Assembly (NCBI GenBank): GCA_937916085.1
Contig: CALGGO010000011.1
Coordinates: 1-21,462, forward strand
Direction of reading: 5' to 3'
Source of the DNA: an uncultured Prevotellaceae bacterium
GTDB lineage: Bacteria > Bacteroidota > Bacteroidia > Bacteroidales > Muribaculaceae
DNA: 21,462 nt
In this document: piece by piece, positions 5,322 to 13,620 of the stretch
Layout of the letters: every line of letters starts with the position of its first letter
How positions within the stretch are numbered: the stretch's first letter is position 1
The notes under the pieces: model-generated
Seen by the model: only the letters and a program-made list of their open reading frames with translations
The model's database searches: none
What the model was told of the DNA's origin: nothing
Program-made: the position numbers and the translations under genes

Positions 5322-7937
5322 ATGGCAAAGGAAGTGGGGCAGACCCCGATGATGAGACAGTTCTACGAGATGAAGGCGAAGCATCCCGACGCTTTGCTGC
5401 TCTATCGCGTGGGCGACTTTTATGAGACCTACGGCAACGACGCTATCATTGCCAGCGAAATCCTGGGCATCACGCTCACACGGCGCTCCAACGGCACCGG
5501 CGGCAAGAACCTGGAGATGGCGGGCTTCCCTCATCACGCCCTCGACACCTATCTGCCCAAGCTGGTGCGCGCCGGCAAGCGTGTCGCCATCTGCGACCAG
5601 CTCGAAGACCCTAAGCTCACCAAGAAACTCGTGAAGCGCGGCATCACCGAGCTTGTCACGCCTGGTGTGGTGATGGGCAACACCCTCCTCGACCGCAAGG
5701 AGAACAACTTCCTTGCTGCCGTGCATTTTGGTAAGAAGGCCACCGGCGTGGCGTTCCTCGACATCAGCACGGGCGAGTTTCTCGCCGCCGAGGGCTCAGT
5801 CGATTATGTCGATAAGCTGCTCAGCAACTTTGCCCCCAAGGAGGTGCTCATAGAGCGCAGCAACCGCACCCGTTTCCAGCAGTCGGCATCGTCGAAATAT
5901 CTCACCTTTGAGATGGAAGACTGGATTTTCACCGAGGAATCGGCTACCGACCGCCTGCTCAAGCACTTCGAGACCAAGAACCTGAAAGGTTTCGGCATCC
6001 AGAACATGACGTGCGCCATCGTAGCCTCGGGAGCCATACTCCACTATCTCGACCTGACGCAGCATACCCAAATCAAGCACATCACCTCGCTCGCACGCAT
6101 CGAGGCAGAGCGTTATGTGCGCCTCGACAAGTTCACAGTGCGCAACCTCGAACTCATCGCCCCGATGGCCGACGACGGCAAGAGCCTGCTCAGCGTCATC
6201 GACAACACCCTGTCGCCCATGGGCGCGCGTCTGCTGCACCGATGGATGATGTTCCCGCTCAAAGACGTGAAAGCCATCAACCGCCGCCTCGACGTGGTGG
6301 AGTACTTCTTCAAAGACACCGAAGGTCGTGAGTTGCTAAAAGAGCAACTTGAAGTGATAGGCGATATTGAGCGACTGGTATCGAAGGTGGCGGCGGCACG
6401 CATCTCGCCACGTGAGCTGGTGCAGCTAAAGTGCGCCCTGCAAGCTATCAATCCCATCAAGCGGATGTGCGAACACAGCGACAGCGAGGTGCTCTACAGC
6501 TTTGGCGAACAGCTCAACCCCTGTCCGCTCATCAGCGACCGCATAGAGCGCGAGCTCAACCCCGACGCACCCAGCCAGGTAAACCGCGGCAACGTGATAC
6601 GCAACGGCGTGAGCGACGAGCTCGACGAGCTGCGCAACATCTCTTCGAGCAGCAAGGACTACCTGATGCAGCTGCAACAGCGTGAGAGTGAGCGCACTGG
6701 CATCCCAAGCCTGAAGATTGCCTACAACAACGTGTTTGGCTACTACATCGAGGTGCGCAACACCCACAAGGACAAAGTGCCCGAGGAGTGGATAAGAAAG
6801 CAGACCCTAGTCAGCGCCGAGCGATACATCACTCCCGAGCTCAAAGAGCTGGAAGAGAAAATACTGGGTGCCGAGGAGAAAATCATCACTATCGAAAACC
6901 AGCTCTTCAACGAACTGGTAGCGGCAGTGAGCGACTATATCCCTGCCATCCAGAATGACGCGACGCTCATCGCCCAGCTCGACTGCTTGCTCTCCTTTAC
7001 CCGCGTGGCACTCGAGAACCGCTACAACCGCCCCGTTGTAGATGACTCCCTTGACATCGACATCACCGAGGGCAGGCACCCCGTCATCGAGAAGCAACTA
7101 CCTGTGGGAGAGGTGTATGTGCCTAACAGCATACAACTGAGCAACGACGAGCAGCAGGTGATGATTATCACTGGTCCCAACATGGCGGGTAAATCGGCGC
7201 TACTGCGTCAAACCGCCCTGATAGTGCTCATGGCGCAGATTGGCTCCTTCGTTCCTGCCGAGGCGGCACGCATAGGCATCGTCGATAAGATTTTCACACG
7301 CGTGGGTGCCAGCGACAACATCTCGCTTGGAGAATCCACCTTTATGGTGGAGATGACCGAGGCATCGTCAATCCTCAACAACCTGAGCGAGCGCAGCCTC
7401 ATCCTCTTCGACGAGCTGGGGCGCGGCACCAGCACCTACGACGGCATCTCAATAGCCTGGTCCATTGTGGAATACATCCATGAGACGCAGGCACATCCCA
7501 AGACGCTCTTCGCCACACATTATCACGAGCTTAACGAGATGGAGAAGACCTTCAAGCGAGTGAAGAACTACAACGTGAGCGTGCGCGAGATGAACGGCAA
7601 GGTGGTGTTCCTGCGCAAACTTGTGCGCGGCGGCAGCGAGCACAGCTTTGGTATCCACGTGGCGAAGCTCGCCGGTATGCCCAAGACCATCGTGCATCGT
7701 GCCGACGAGGTGCTTAAACGTCTGGAACAGAACAGCAACAATGACTCGCTGAGCAAAGACCTCGACGATGTAGCCAACAACCGCAACGGCGTGCAGCTGT
7801 CGTTCTTCCAGCTCGACGACCCCGTACTAAGCCAAGTGCGCGACGAGATCCTCAACACCGACATCAACAACCTCACCCCCATGGAGGCGCTCAACAAGCT
7901 TAATGACATAAAATCAATAATCACGGGGAAGAGATAA
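5322..7937 (+). CDS. mutS: DNA mismatch repair protein MutS
   Basis: This 871-residue protein is a full-length MutS, which recognises base mismatches and small loops behind the replication fork and recruits MutL. The mismatch-contacting Phe-x-Glu motif is FYE at 33-35 within 'YRVGDFYETYGNDA'. The ATPase domain carries Walker A GPNMAGKS (618-625), Walker B LILFDE (693-698) followed by the signature LGRGTSTYDG, and the catalytic His733 in FATHYHEL. The lever, core and clamp regions lie between, and the C-terminal tail 'LTPMEALNKLNDIKSII' resembles the MutS C-terminal helices. ATG 5322 gives the expected N-terminus. The TAA stop is also the first three bases of a heptad array (7935 on). Confidence 0.97.
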   Translation: MAKEVGQTPMMRQFYEMKAKHPDALLLYRVGDFYETYGNDAIIASEILGITLTRRSNGTGGKNLEMAGFPHHALDTYLPKLVRAGKRVAICDQLEDPKLTKKLVKRGITELVTPGVVMGNTLLDRKENNFLAAVHFGKKATGVAFLDISTGEFLAAEGSVDYVDKLLSNFAPKEVLIERSNRTRFQQSASSKYLTFEMEDWIFTEESATDRLLKHFETKNLKGFGIQNMTCAIVASGAILHYLDLTQHTQIKHITSLARIEAERYVRLDKFTVRNLELIAPMADDGKSLLSVIDNTLSPMGARLLHRWMMFPLKDVKAINRRLDVVEYFFKDTEGRELLKEQLEVIGDIERLVSKVAAARISPRELVQLKCALQAINPIKRMCEHSDSEVLYSFGEQLNPCPLISDRIERELNPDAPSQVNRGNVIRNGVSDELDELRNISSSSKDYLMQLQQRESERTGIPSLKIAYNNVFGYYIEVRNTHKDKVPEEWIRKQTLVSAERYITPELKELEEKILGAEEKIITIENQLFNELVAAVSDYIPAIQNDATLIAQLDCLLSFTRVALENRYNRPVVDDSLDIDITEGRHPVIEKQLPVGEVYVPNSIQLSNDEQQVMIITGPNMAGKSALLRQTALIVLMAQIGSFVPAEAARIGIVDKIFTRVGASDNISLGESTFMVEMTEASSILNNLSERSLILFDELGRGTSTYDGISIAWSIVEYIHETQAHPKTLFATHYHELNEMEKTFKRVKNYNVSVREMNGKVVFLRKLVRGGSEHSFGIHVAKLAGMPKTIVHRADEVLKRLEQNSNNDSLSKDLDDVANNRNGVQLSFFQLDDPVLSQVRDEILNTDINNLTPMEALNKLNDIKSIITGKR

Positions 7938-7965
7938 TGCAGAATGCAGAATATCTAGATATCTA
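7935..7965 (+). repeat. Short two-part heptad array beginning in the mutS stop codon
   Basis: TAATGCA (7935-7941, TAA being the stop codon) and GAATGCA (7942-7948) are followed by GAATATCTA and GATATCTA. The order, heptads first and then GAAnnTCTA-type units, is the same as after lptE and xerD. Confidence 0.75.
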
Positions 7966-7994
7966 GAAAAAATTTAAAACAATAAAAAATAGCC

Positions 7995-9299
7995 ATGCGC
8001 AGAGTCTTTATATCTTTAATAATGTGCGTCGCCGCGATTGGGGCGATGGCACAGCCACAGCTCGCTCAACAGCAGCTCGCAGCCAACCACAACCGTAGCG
8101 CCAGCAACCATTATGCCTACCCCTACCCTGCCGAGCAACCGCCTCAGCTGACCCCTGCTCCAGCAGGATATGAGCCGTTCTTCATCAACCACTACGGGCG
8201 TCACGGCAGCCGATGGCTCACTAAGCAGAGCAGCTATGACAAACCGGTGGAAGCCCTCGAGATTTTACAGAAAGAAGGCGCTTTGACCAAGCAAGGTGAG
8301 GTGCTGCTCAACGATTTGCGCAAAGTGGCTATGGAGGCCCAAGGGCGTGTGGGCGAGCTAAGCGATGTGGGCGCCGAGCAGCATAAAGCTATAGCCCAAC
8401 GCATGTGCGAGAATTTCCCGCAGGTGTTCTCGGGCGACGCACGCATCGACGCACGTTCCACGATATGGATTCGCTGCATTCTCTCGATGGGCAACGAAAC
8501 CGCCGAGATTAGCGCCTTTAACCCCCGCGCTCGCATCTTCACCGACGCCAGCTACCACGATATGTACTACACGGGATGGGGCTACGGCGAAGACACCCTC
8601 GCTAACCCTCAACGCAAAGCCATTCGCCACATCAGCGACAGCATCTTTAACGCTCACATCAACGCCTCGCGCTTCATGGGCCAAATTGTGAACGACACAA
8701 CAGCTATCGCCGGCAGGTTTAAGAGCGCGAAGTTTATGGAGGCGGTGTTTGACATTGCCGGCAGTCTCCAGAATCACCATGTTTTTGACGACATGAACCT
8801 TTTCTCCTATTTCACCGACGAGGAAATCTATGAGCTTTGGAAAACAAAGAACATATACTGGTATCTGCAATGGGCAAACTCGCCGCAGGGCGGGAACCGT
8901 ATGCCATTCATCGAGAGGGCATTACTTACCAACATGATAGAGACCGCCGATGCCGCCATCGCCGACCGTGACCACCACGGCGCAGCACTGCGATTTGGCC
9001 ACGAGACCTGTGTGCTGCCACTGGCATGCATGCTCGAGATTGACAACGTGAACTACAGCTGCGACGACCTCAACACCCTGCACGAGACATGGCGCAACTA
9101 CGAGATTTTCCCTATGGCATGCAACATCCAGATGGTGTTCTACCGCAATGCCAGCAACGACATCCTAGTGAAAGTCCTCTTCAACGAGCACGAGGCTAAA
9201 CTACCCTTCCACACCGACAGCTTCCCCTACTACCGCTGGAACGACATCAAGCCCTACTACCAACAGAAACTCAAAACCCCCATCACCTGGCCGAAGTAG
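7995..9299 (+). CDS. Secreted histidine phosphatase (MINPP/phytase-like clan)
   Basis: The 434-residue protein has a signal peptide, MRRVFISLIMCVAAIGAMAQ, probably cleaved near residue 19-20, so it acts in the periplasm or outside. It belongs to branch 2 of the histidine phosphatase clan. The phosphate-binding RHG motif is at 69-71 in 'HYGRHGSRW', with His70 as the nucleophile that becomes phosphorylated. 'ELSDVGAEQH' (121-130) is the usual LTxxGxxQ-like segment, and His336-Glu337 in RFGHET replaces the HD or HAE of phytases and acid phosphatases. Relatives include inositol polyphosphate phosphatases of gut Bacteroides, but the substrate is not shown by the sequence. The spacer before it is filled by the short array after mutS, and no promoter is evident, so read-through from mutS is possible. 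Confidence 0.85.
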   Translation: MRRVFISLIMCVAAIGAMAQPQLAQQQLAANHNRSASNHYAYPYPAEQPPQLTPAPAGYEPFFINHYGRHGSRWLTKQSSYDKPVEALEILQKEGALTKQGEVLLNDLRKVAMEAQGRVGELSDVGAEQHKAIAQRMCENFPQVFSGDARIDARSTIWIRCILSMGNETAEISAFNPRARIFTDASYHDMYYTGWGYGEDTLANPQRKAIRHISDSIFNAHINASRFMGQIVNDTTAIAGRFKSAKFMEAVFDIAGSLQNHHVFDDMNLFSYFTDEEIYELWKTKNIYWYLQWANSPQGGNRMPFIERALLTNMIETADAAIADRDHHGAALRFGHETCVLPLACMLEIDNVNYSCDDLNTLHETWRNYEIFPMACNIQMVFYRNASNDILVKVLFNEHEAKLPFHTDSFPYYRWNDIKPYYQQKLKTPITWPK

Positions 9300-9300
9300 A

Positions 9301-9405
9301 GAATCGAGTATCGTGGATCGAAGAACGGGGATCGAGGATCGGGAATCGGGAATCGAGGATCGTGGATCGGGAATCGAGGATCGAGGATCGGGGATCGGGG
9401 ATCGT
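9301..9405 (+). repeat. Array of 15 GRATCGN heptads
   Basis: Directly after the phosphatase stop codon, 15 consecutive heptads of the form GRATCGN (for example GGATCGA, GAATCGG, GGATCGT) run from 9301 to 9405 with exact 7-bp phase. The only notable deviants are GTATCGT and AGAACGG. It is not coding and not palindromic as a whole. Confidence 0.95.
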
Positions 9406-9410
9406 GGTCC

Positions 9411-9470
9411 TTAGCCACTCCTAGCTATTCCTAGCTATTCCTACCCATTCCTAGCTACTCCTATCACCCC
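9411..9470 (+). repeat. Array of six decamers (CTAGCTATTC type)
   Basis: Six 10-bp units follow the heptads in phase: TTAGCCACTC, CTAGCTATTC twice, CTACCCATTC, CTAGCTACTC and CTATCACCCC. The period changes from 7 to 10 within about six bases. Confidence 0.9.
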
Positions 9471-9484
9471 TATTTCTAAAAAAA

Positions 9485-9515
9485 GCAAAAAACTGACATT
9501 TTTTCAGTTTTTTGC
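9485..9515. promoter_or_regulatory. 12-bp perfect palindrome upstream of the acyltransferase -7 box
   Basis: GCAAAAAACTGA (9485-9496) and TCAGTTTTTTGC (9504-9515) are perfect inverted arms with a 7-base spacer. The right arm ends 2 bases before the -7 box (9518), so the dyad covers the promoter's -33 region. It could be an operator or a weak two-way terminator; the stem is nearly all A-T pairs, and the arm ends in GC and not an open T run, which favours an operator. Confidence 0.55.
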
Positions 9516-9517
9516 TG

Positions 9518-9525
9518 TATCTTTG
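9518..9525 (+). promoter_or_regulatory. -7 element of the envelope operon
   Basis: TATCTTTG at 9518-9525 matches the Bacteroidetes -7 consensus TAnnTTTG. The start codon of the first operon gene lies 62 bases on. The -33 region is taken up by the palindrome at 9485-9515 and has no clean TTTG at the right distance, as would fit a regulated promoter. Confidence 0.6.
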
Positions 9526-9587
9526 TAGCCGCAAATGGCGACAAGGAATGTCACAATCACCCTATCGCCTTAAAAATCAAGAAAATA

Positions 9588-10457
9588 ATGGATAATAACG
9601 ATATAACACAAGATACCCAAGAGCAACAGCCCATCAAGCCCATGGTGCTCGACTATAATGACGTGTGCAAGATAGCGCCATTCTTCAAGGGCAAGGAGAA
9701 GCTGGTGAACAGGGTCTTTCACTGGCTTGCCGTCGATAAGACCAACGACTACCACAAGCGCAACATGCACCTCTCGGGCCCCGATTTCTCACATAGGATG
9801 TTTGAGGAACTCGGCGCCCCGGTAACCATAAGAAACGAGCAGGTGCTCGACAGCCTGCCCGACGGACCGTTCATCACGGTGTCGAACCACCCCTACGGAG
9901 CCCTTGACGGTATGTCACTTATCGACATTGTTGGGCATCACCGCCCCGACTTCAAGGTGATGGTGAACTTGATACTCAACAACATTGGCGCTCTACGGCC
10001 CAACTTTATTGCGGTTGACGCTCTCGCAAGTGACGACCCCGAAAAGCGCGCCGTGTCGGTAAAAGGCATCACCGATGCCATGCGCCATGTGAGACAAGGT
10101 CACCCTCTAGGATTCTTCCCCGCAGGAGCTGTATCGAAACTCACCTGGGAACTCAGGATTCAAGACCGTGAGTGGCAACCTTCGGTGGTGCGCATCATCC
10201 AGAAGCTCAAAGTGCCTGTAGTTCCCATCTATTTCCACGGTCATAACAGTTGGATATTCACCGCTTTAGGGATGATTGACTGGCGACTGCGCACTCTGCG
10301 CCTGCCCACCGAGGTCTTCAACAAGAAAGGCTATGACTTCCGCGTGTCGATAGGCGACATCATCACTCCCGAGACAATGGCTCAGTACAGCACCCCCGAA
10401 GAATTAGGAGCATTTTTGAAACAACAAACCTACAATTTGAAAAAATGGCAAAAATAA
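9588..10457 (+). CDS. PlsC-like lysophospholipid/aminolipid acyltransferase
   Basis: The 289-residue protein belongs to the glycerolipid acyltransferase superfamily, which moves an acyl chain onto a lyso-lipid at the inner membrane. The catalytic motif is SNHPYGALDG at 99-108, with His101 and Asp107. The spacing is HX5D, not the HX4D of classic PlsC, as I recall for the 'NHPxGxxDG' subfamily that includes OlsA/hemolysin-like acyltransferases. The second motif is FPAG (177-180), where PlsC has FPEG. In Bacteroides a relative (GlsA) makes glycine lipids, so an aminolipid substrate is possible but unproven. No membrane segment is obvious. It heads an operon, and its last 13 bases overlap the start of the next gene. 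Confidence 0.75.
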   Translation: MDNNDITQDTQEQQPIKPMVLDYNDVCKIAPFFKGKEKLVNRVFHWLAVDKTNDYHKRNMHLSGPDFSHRMFEELGAPVTIRNEQVLDSLPDGPFITVSNHPYGALDGMSLIDIVGHHRPDFKVMVNLILNNIGALRPNFIAVDALASDDPEKRAVSVKGITDAMRHVRQGHPLGFFPAGAVSKLTWELRIQDREWQPSVVRIIQKLKVPVVPIYFHGHNSWIFTALGMIDWRLRTLRLPTEVFNKKGYDFRVSIGDIITPETMAQYSTPEELGAFLKQQTYNLKKWQK

Positions 10458-11758
10458 CCGACAACGACATCCGCACCACCATGCAGCGCTATGGCATCAT
10501 AGGCTCGGCGCCAGCTTTGGTAAACGCTGTGAAACGAGCTCTCATCATCGCGCCTATCGACATTTCGGTGCTCATCAATGGCGAGAACGGTACGGGTAAA
10601 GAGTTCTTTCCCAAGATAATACACGACAATAGTCCGCGCAAGCACAAGAAATACATTGCCGTGAACTGCGGCGCCATTCCTGCCGGTACCATCTCAAGCG
10701 AACTCTTCGGACACGAGAAAGGGTCGTTCACCAGTGCCGAGAAGGAGCACGCTGGATATTTCGAGGTCGCTAATGGCGGCACCATCTTCCTCGACGAGGT
10801 CGCCGACCTCACGCTCGACGCACAAGCACGACTGCTTAGAGTCTTGGAATCAGGAGAATACCTGCGAGTAGGCTCCTCCGAGGTGCGCAGCACCAACGTG
10901 CGCGTGGTGGCTGCCACCAACAAAGACCTGCTGCAGATGGTAAATGCCGGCGAGTTCCGAGAGGACTTGTTCTATCGCATCGCTGCCATCCGCATCGAGG
11001 TGCCACCCCTGCGCGAGCGCGGAGAGGACATCAAGATGCTTGCCACAAAGTTCAGCTACGACTACGGCGAGCAGCACCGCCGTCCGCCGCTGATGTTTGA
11101 CGACAGTGCCTACCGCCAGCTCATATCGTTCAGCTGGAGCGGCAACGTGCGCGAGCTACAGAGTCTGATAAGGGAGATGTCGTCATTCGAGAGCGGAGTA
11201 GTCACCGGCGACGTGGTAAAAAAATACCTCAGCCAAAAGAACCATAGCGGCAATCTGCCTGTGGTATATGACAAGGTGCAGCACGACTACACCCAGGAGC
11301 GCGAGCTCATCTTCAAACTCATCATGCAGATGCAGAGCGAGTTGAAAGAGCTCAAAGAGACCGTAGCCAATGCCAACATCGCCTCCAAGCAGCAAGGCAA
11401 CAAACTGCATCTGAGCAGCAACATCAACGATCTGCAGCGTCAGAGCTCACGGCTCACAACTATCAATAACGATGACGACCTTGTGTGGCAAAACGTTGCC
11501 GAGGATTTAGACATTGACAAGGCGCCACGCAGCCAGCAGTCTAGGCACTCCTTCAGCGACATCAAGGCTACTGCCATCGATGTGGAAGAGGACAAAATCA
11601 AGACCCTCGAAGACACCGAGAGAGAGGTGATTATCAACGCCATAGAGCGCAACCACGGTCGTCGCCGCCAGACCGCCGAGGAGTTGGGCATAAGCGAGCG
11701 CACCCTCTACCGCAAGATTAAAGAATATGGTCTCGAATACCGCAACAACCGTAAGTGA
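10445..11758 (+). CDS. Sigma54-type AAA+ transcription activator without a receiver domain
   Basis: The 437-residue protein has a central sigma54-activator AAA+ domain beginning near residue 20. Walker A is GENGTGKE (46-53), Walker B is GGTIFLDEV (111-119), and the arginine-finger region follows 'FREDLFYRIA' (171-180). A Fis-type DNA-binding helix-turn-helix ends the protein ('RRRQTAEELGISERTLYRKI'). There is no N-terminal receiver, GAF or PAS domain. The sigma54-contact loop, normally GAFTGA, reads GSFTSA at 93-98. A linker of about 120 residues, partly Gln/Lys-rich and helical, separates the two domains. The start overlaps the acyltransferase end by 13 bases and lptE follows after 4, so it is firmly inside an envelope operon. 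Its targets are unknown, and I saw no clear -24/-12 site in the window. Confidence 0.85.
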   Translation: MAKITDNDIRTTMQRYGIIGSAPALVNAVKRALIIAPIDISVLINGENGTGKEFFPKIIHDNSPRKHKKYIAVNCGAIPAGTISSELFGHEKGSFTSAEKEHAGYFEVANGGTIFLDEVADLTLDAQARLLRVLESGEYLRVGSSEVRSTNVRVVAATNKDLLQMVNAGEFREDLFYRIAAIRIEVPPLRERGEDIKMLATKFSYDYGEQHRRPPLMFDDSAYRQLISFSWSGNVRELQSLIREMSSFESGVVTGDVVKKYLSQKNHSGNLPVVYDKVQHDYTQERELIFKLIMQMQSELKELKETVANANIASKQQGNKLHLSSNINDLQRQSSRLTTINNDDDLVWQNVAEDLDIDKAPRSQQSRHSFSDIKATAIDVEEDKIKTLEDTEREVIINAIERNHGRRRQTAEELGISERTLYRKIKEYGLEYRNNRK

Positions 11759-11762
11759 CACT

Positions 11763-12275
11763 ATGCGCACCACAACCAAGATACTCATCGCACTGCTGGT
11801 AATGGCTATAACGCAGTCGTGCATCAGCTATAAGTTTAACGGGGCGGCACTCGACTACAACAAGTACAAAACCGTGTCGTTTGGAAACATCCCCATCCGC
11901 GCCGCACTCGTCTATCCGCCTCTGCAACAGCTGTTTCAAAACAAGCTGCAAGACGTGGTGACACAGCAGACGCGACTTCAGCAAATCGACAACCCCAATA
12001 GCGACCTGCGATTTGAGGGCGAGATCACCAACTACAGCCTCTCGCCACAGGCGGTGGGCGAGAATGCCTACGCCACGCGCACGCGTCTCACCATCAGCGT
12101 GAGAATCAGGTATATCGACAACGTGAACGACGCACTGAGCAACGACGTCACCGTCTCGGCGTACCGCGACTTCGACAGCAACCAGCTGCTCATCGACGTG
12201 CAAGACCAGCTATGCGAGGAAATCAGCGCCGAGCTAGTGGATCTCATCTTCAACCAAACAGTGGGAAACTGGTAG
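11763..12275 (+). CDS. lptE: LptE-family outer-membrane lipoprotein
   Basis: The 170-residue protein starts with a lipoprotein signal, MRTTTKILIALLVMAITQSC, with Cys20 as the acylated residue. The mature part begins ISYKFNGAAL, typical of the Bacteroidetes LptE family. LptE sits inside the LptD barrel and helps place lipopolysaccharide in the outer leaflet of the outer membrane. 'FEGEITNYSLSPQ' and 'TRLTISVRIRYIDNVN' are the expected beta-strands, and a C-terminal helix ends '...SAELVDLIFNQTVGNW'. I chose ATG 11763 over the in-frame ATG 11727, since only the former puts the signal peptide at the N-terminus; it lies 4 bases after the activator's stop codon. The order activator-lptE-(unknown)-secG recurs in Bacteroidales, by recollection. 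Confidence 0.85.
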   Translation: MRTTTKILIALLVMAITQSCISYKFNGAALDYNKYKTVSFGNIPIRAALVYPPLQQLFQNKLQDVVTQQTRLQQIDNPNSDLRFEGEITNYSLSPQAVGENAYATRTRLTISVRIRYIDNVNDALSNDVTVSAYRDFDSNQLLIDVQDQLCEEISAELVDLIFNQTVGNW

Positions 12276-12282
12276 TCTTTTT

Positions 12283-12416
12283 TAATGCTGAATGCTGAAT
12301 GCTGAATGCTGAATGCGGAATGCAGAATGCGGAATGCAGAATGCTGAATGCTGAATCTAGAATCTCTAGGAAATCTAGAAAGTCTAGAAAGTCTAGAACT
12401 TCTAGTTAATCTAGTA
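12283..12416 (+). repeat. Two-part array: ten GAATGCN heptads, then GAAnnTCTA units
   Basis: TAATGCT at 12283 starts 7 bases after the lptE stop and is followed in exact phase by nine GAATGCN heptads up to 12352. The array then changes to TCTA-containing units of 7-10 bases (GAATCTA, GAAATCTA, GAAAGTCTA twice, GAACTTCTA, GTTAATCTA). It ends 11 bases before the next start codon, so nearly the whole 152-base spacer is repeat, inside an operon. Confidence 0.95.
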
Positions 12417-12427
12417 AATAACAAAAC

Positions 12428-13174
12428 TTGAATCTTTTTAACGACATAGAGATGATGCTGAGCGAGGGCAAGATGCCTGAACAGCAGTGGGTTGACGAGG
12501 CAACTCGCCAGCACCCATATTTCACGCTGCCATTGCTCTTGCAGCTCAAGCACAGCGGTGACGACGACACCATGCAGCGACTTGCCGTGATGAGCCCCGA
12601 CCGCCGTGACCTCGCCATCGTGGTGGGGAAAGCGCCAGCAGCTTTTGCCAACTTCTACCCCACCGAAGACTCTGCGTCGCCCAATGCCGAGGAGGCTATC
12701 GACCTCTTCCTCAACACCTTTGCTGGTGGCAGCAGCCAAAAGGAGATTGACGCCCTGAGCAACGCCATCTTCAATCCCACACCCGACTATGCCGACATCC
12801 TTGCTGCTCAGCATGGCGACGACAGCCAAGTCGCCGCCAACAAGGAAGACGAGCTCATCGACAGCTTCATCGCCCACTCGCGCAAGCAAGAGCAGGAAGC
12901 TATAGCCAGCAACCCACTAGCCGAACGCCACATCGAGCAGGAAGAAGTGGAGCAAGTGGCACACGACGCAGTGGAGGAATCTACCCAAAATGATAGTTCC
13001 ATGCTCAGCGAGAGTCTGGCAAAAATGTACATCGCCCGTCATAAATATTCTAAAGCTCTTGAAATTATTGAGAGCATAAATTTGAATTTTCCAGAAAAAA
13101 GTATTTACTTTGCAGACCAAATTCGGTTTTTGCGCAAAATTGTGCTTAACGAAAACATTAAAAACAAACTATAA
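12428..13174 (+). CDS. Uncharacterised helical-repeat protein between lptE and secG
   Basis: The 248-residue protein has no signal peptide or membrane segment and should be cytoplasmic. The N-terminal half is helical ('MMLSEGKMPEQQWVDEATRQ'), the middle is acidic and low in complexity, and the last 45 residues ('SLAKMYIARHKYSKALEIIE' and on) resemble one tetratricopeptide-type helix pair followed by 'YFADQIRFLRKI'. The same C-terminal pattern is found, by recollection, in Bacteroidales proteins encoded beside secG; no function is known to me. The start is unusual: TTG at 12428 is the only candidate before the first helix, with an in-frame stop two codons upstream. The next choice is ATG 12452, which would remove eight residues. 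secG follows after 12 bases. Confidence 0.6.
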   Translation: MNLFNDIEMMLSEGKMPEQQWVDEATRQHPYFTLPLLLQLKHSGDDDTMQRLAVMSPDRRDLAIVVGKAPAAFANFYPTEDSASPNAEEAIDLFLNTFAGGSSQKEIDALSNAIFNPTPDYADILAAQHGDDSQVAANKEDELIDSFIAHSRKQEQEAIASNPLAERHIEQEEVEQVAHDAVEESTQNDSSMLSESLAKMYIARHKYSKALEIIESINLNFPEKSIYFADQIRFLRKIVLNENIKNKL

Positions 13175-13186
13175 CTATTTGATAAA

Positions 13187-13546
13187 ATGGCAGTTACAAT
13201 TTCAATTCTTATCTGTTTAGCATCAATCCTGCTGATTGGTGTGGTTCTCATTCAGAAGTCAAAAGGTGGCGGTCTTGCCGCTAGCGCCAGCAATTATAAC
13301 CAATTTATGGGTGTTCGCAAGACTACCGACTTTGTTGAGAAGGCTACTTGGGGACTTGCTATCTTCATTTGCGTGCTTAGCATTGCTAGTGCGTTCCTCG
13401 CATCTCCCAAGAATGCTCAAAAAGACGCTAACACTCCTGATATCACAAATATGAAAACCACCACGCCTCAGCAAGAGAACACTGGGAACGCTTTCCCAAC
13501 TACTCCTGCTCAGCCAGGCGCTACCAATCAAAATGGTGGCAAGTAA
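13187..13546 (+). CDS. secG: Preprotein translocase subunit SecG
   Basis: The 119-residue protein is SecG, the small accessory subunit of the SecYEG channel that eases SecA-driven export. It has two membrane helices (about 4-22 and 53-71) joined by a cytoplasmic loop with the family motif 'QKSKGGGLAAS' (23-33). The last 45 residues are a hydrophilic Thr/Pro/Gln/Asn-rich tail, longer than in E. coli but usual in Bacteroidetes. Codon choice favours GCT and CTT over the GCC and CTC of neighbouring genes, as expected for high expression. It closes the operon that begins at 9588: a strong terminator starts 17 bases after the stop codon. Confidence 0.93.
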   Translation: MAVTISILICLASILLIGVVLIQKSKGGGLAASASNYNQFMGVRKTTDFVEKATWGLAIFICVLSIASAFLASPKNAQKDANTPDITNMKTTTPQQENTGNAFPTTPAQPGATNQNGGK

Positions 13547-13563
13547 TTGAGTGCTAAATAATG

Positions 13564-13608
13564 ATGTCATCAAAGGGGAGAATGTCTCTCTTTTGATGAC
13601 ATTTTTTT
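13564..13608 (+). terminator. Strong intrinsic terminator after secG
   Basis: An 18-bp stem, 13564-13581 with 13585-13602, containing two G-U pairs around a 3-base loop (ATG), is followed by seven T residues (13602-13608). xerD begins only 12 bases later. Confidence 0.95.
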
Positions 13609-13620
13609 GCTCCTCTCGCT

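Noticed and set aside
12068..12889. 273-codon minus-strand frame
   Set aside because: It spans two plus-strand genes and the heptad array between them; its low-complexity part is translated repeat.
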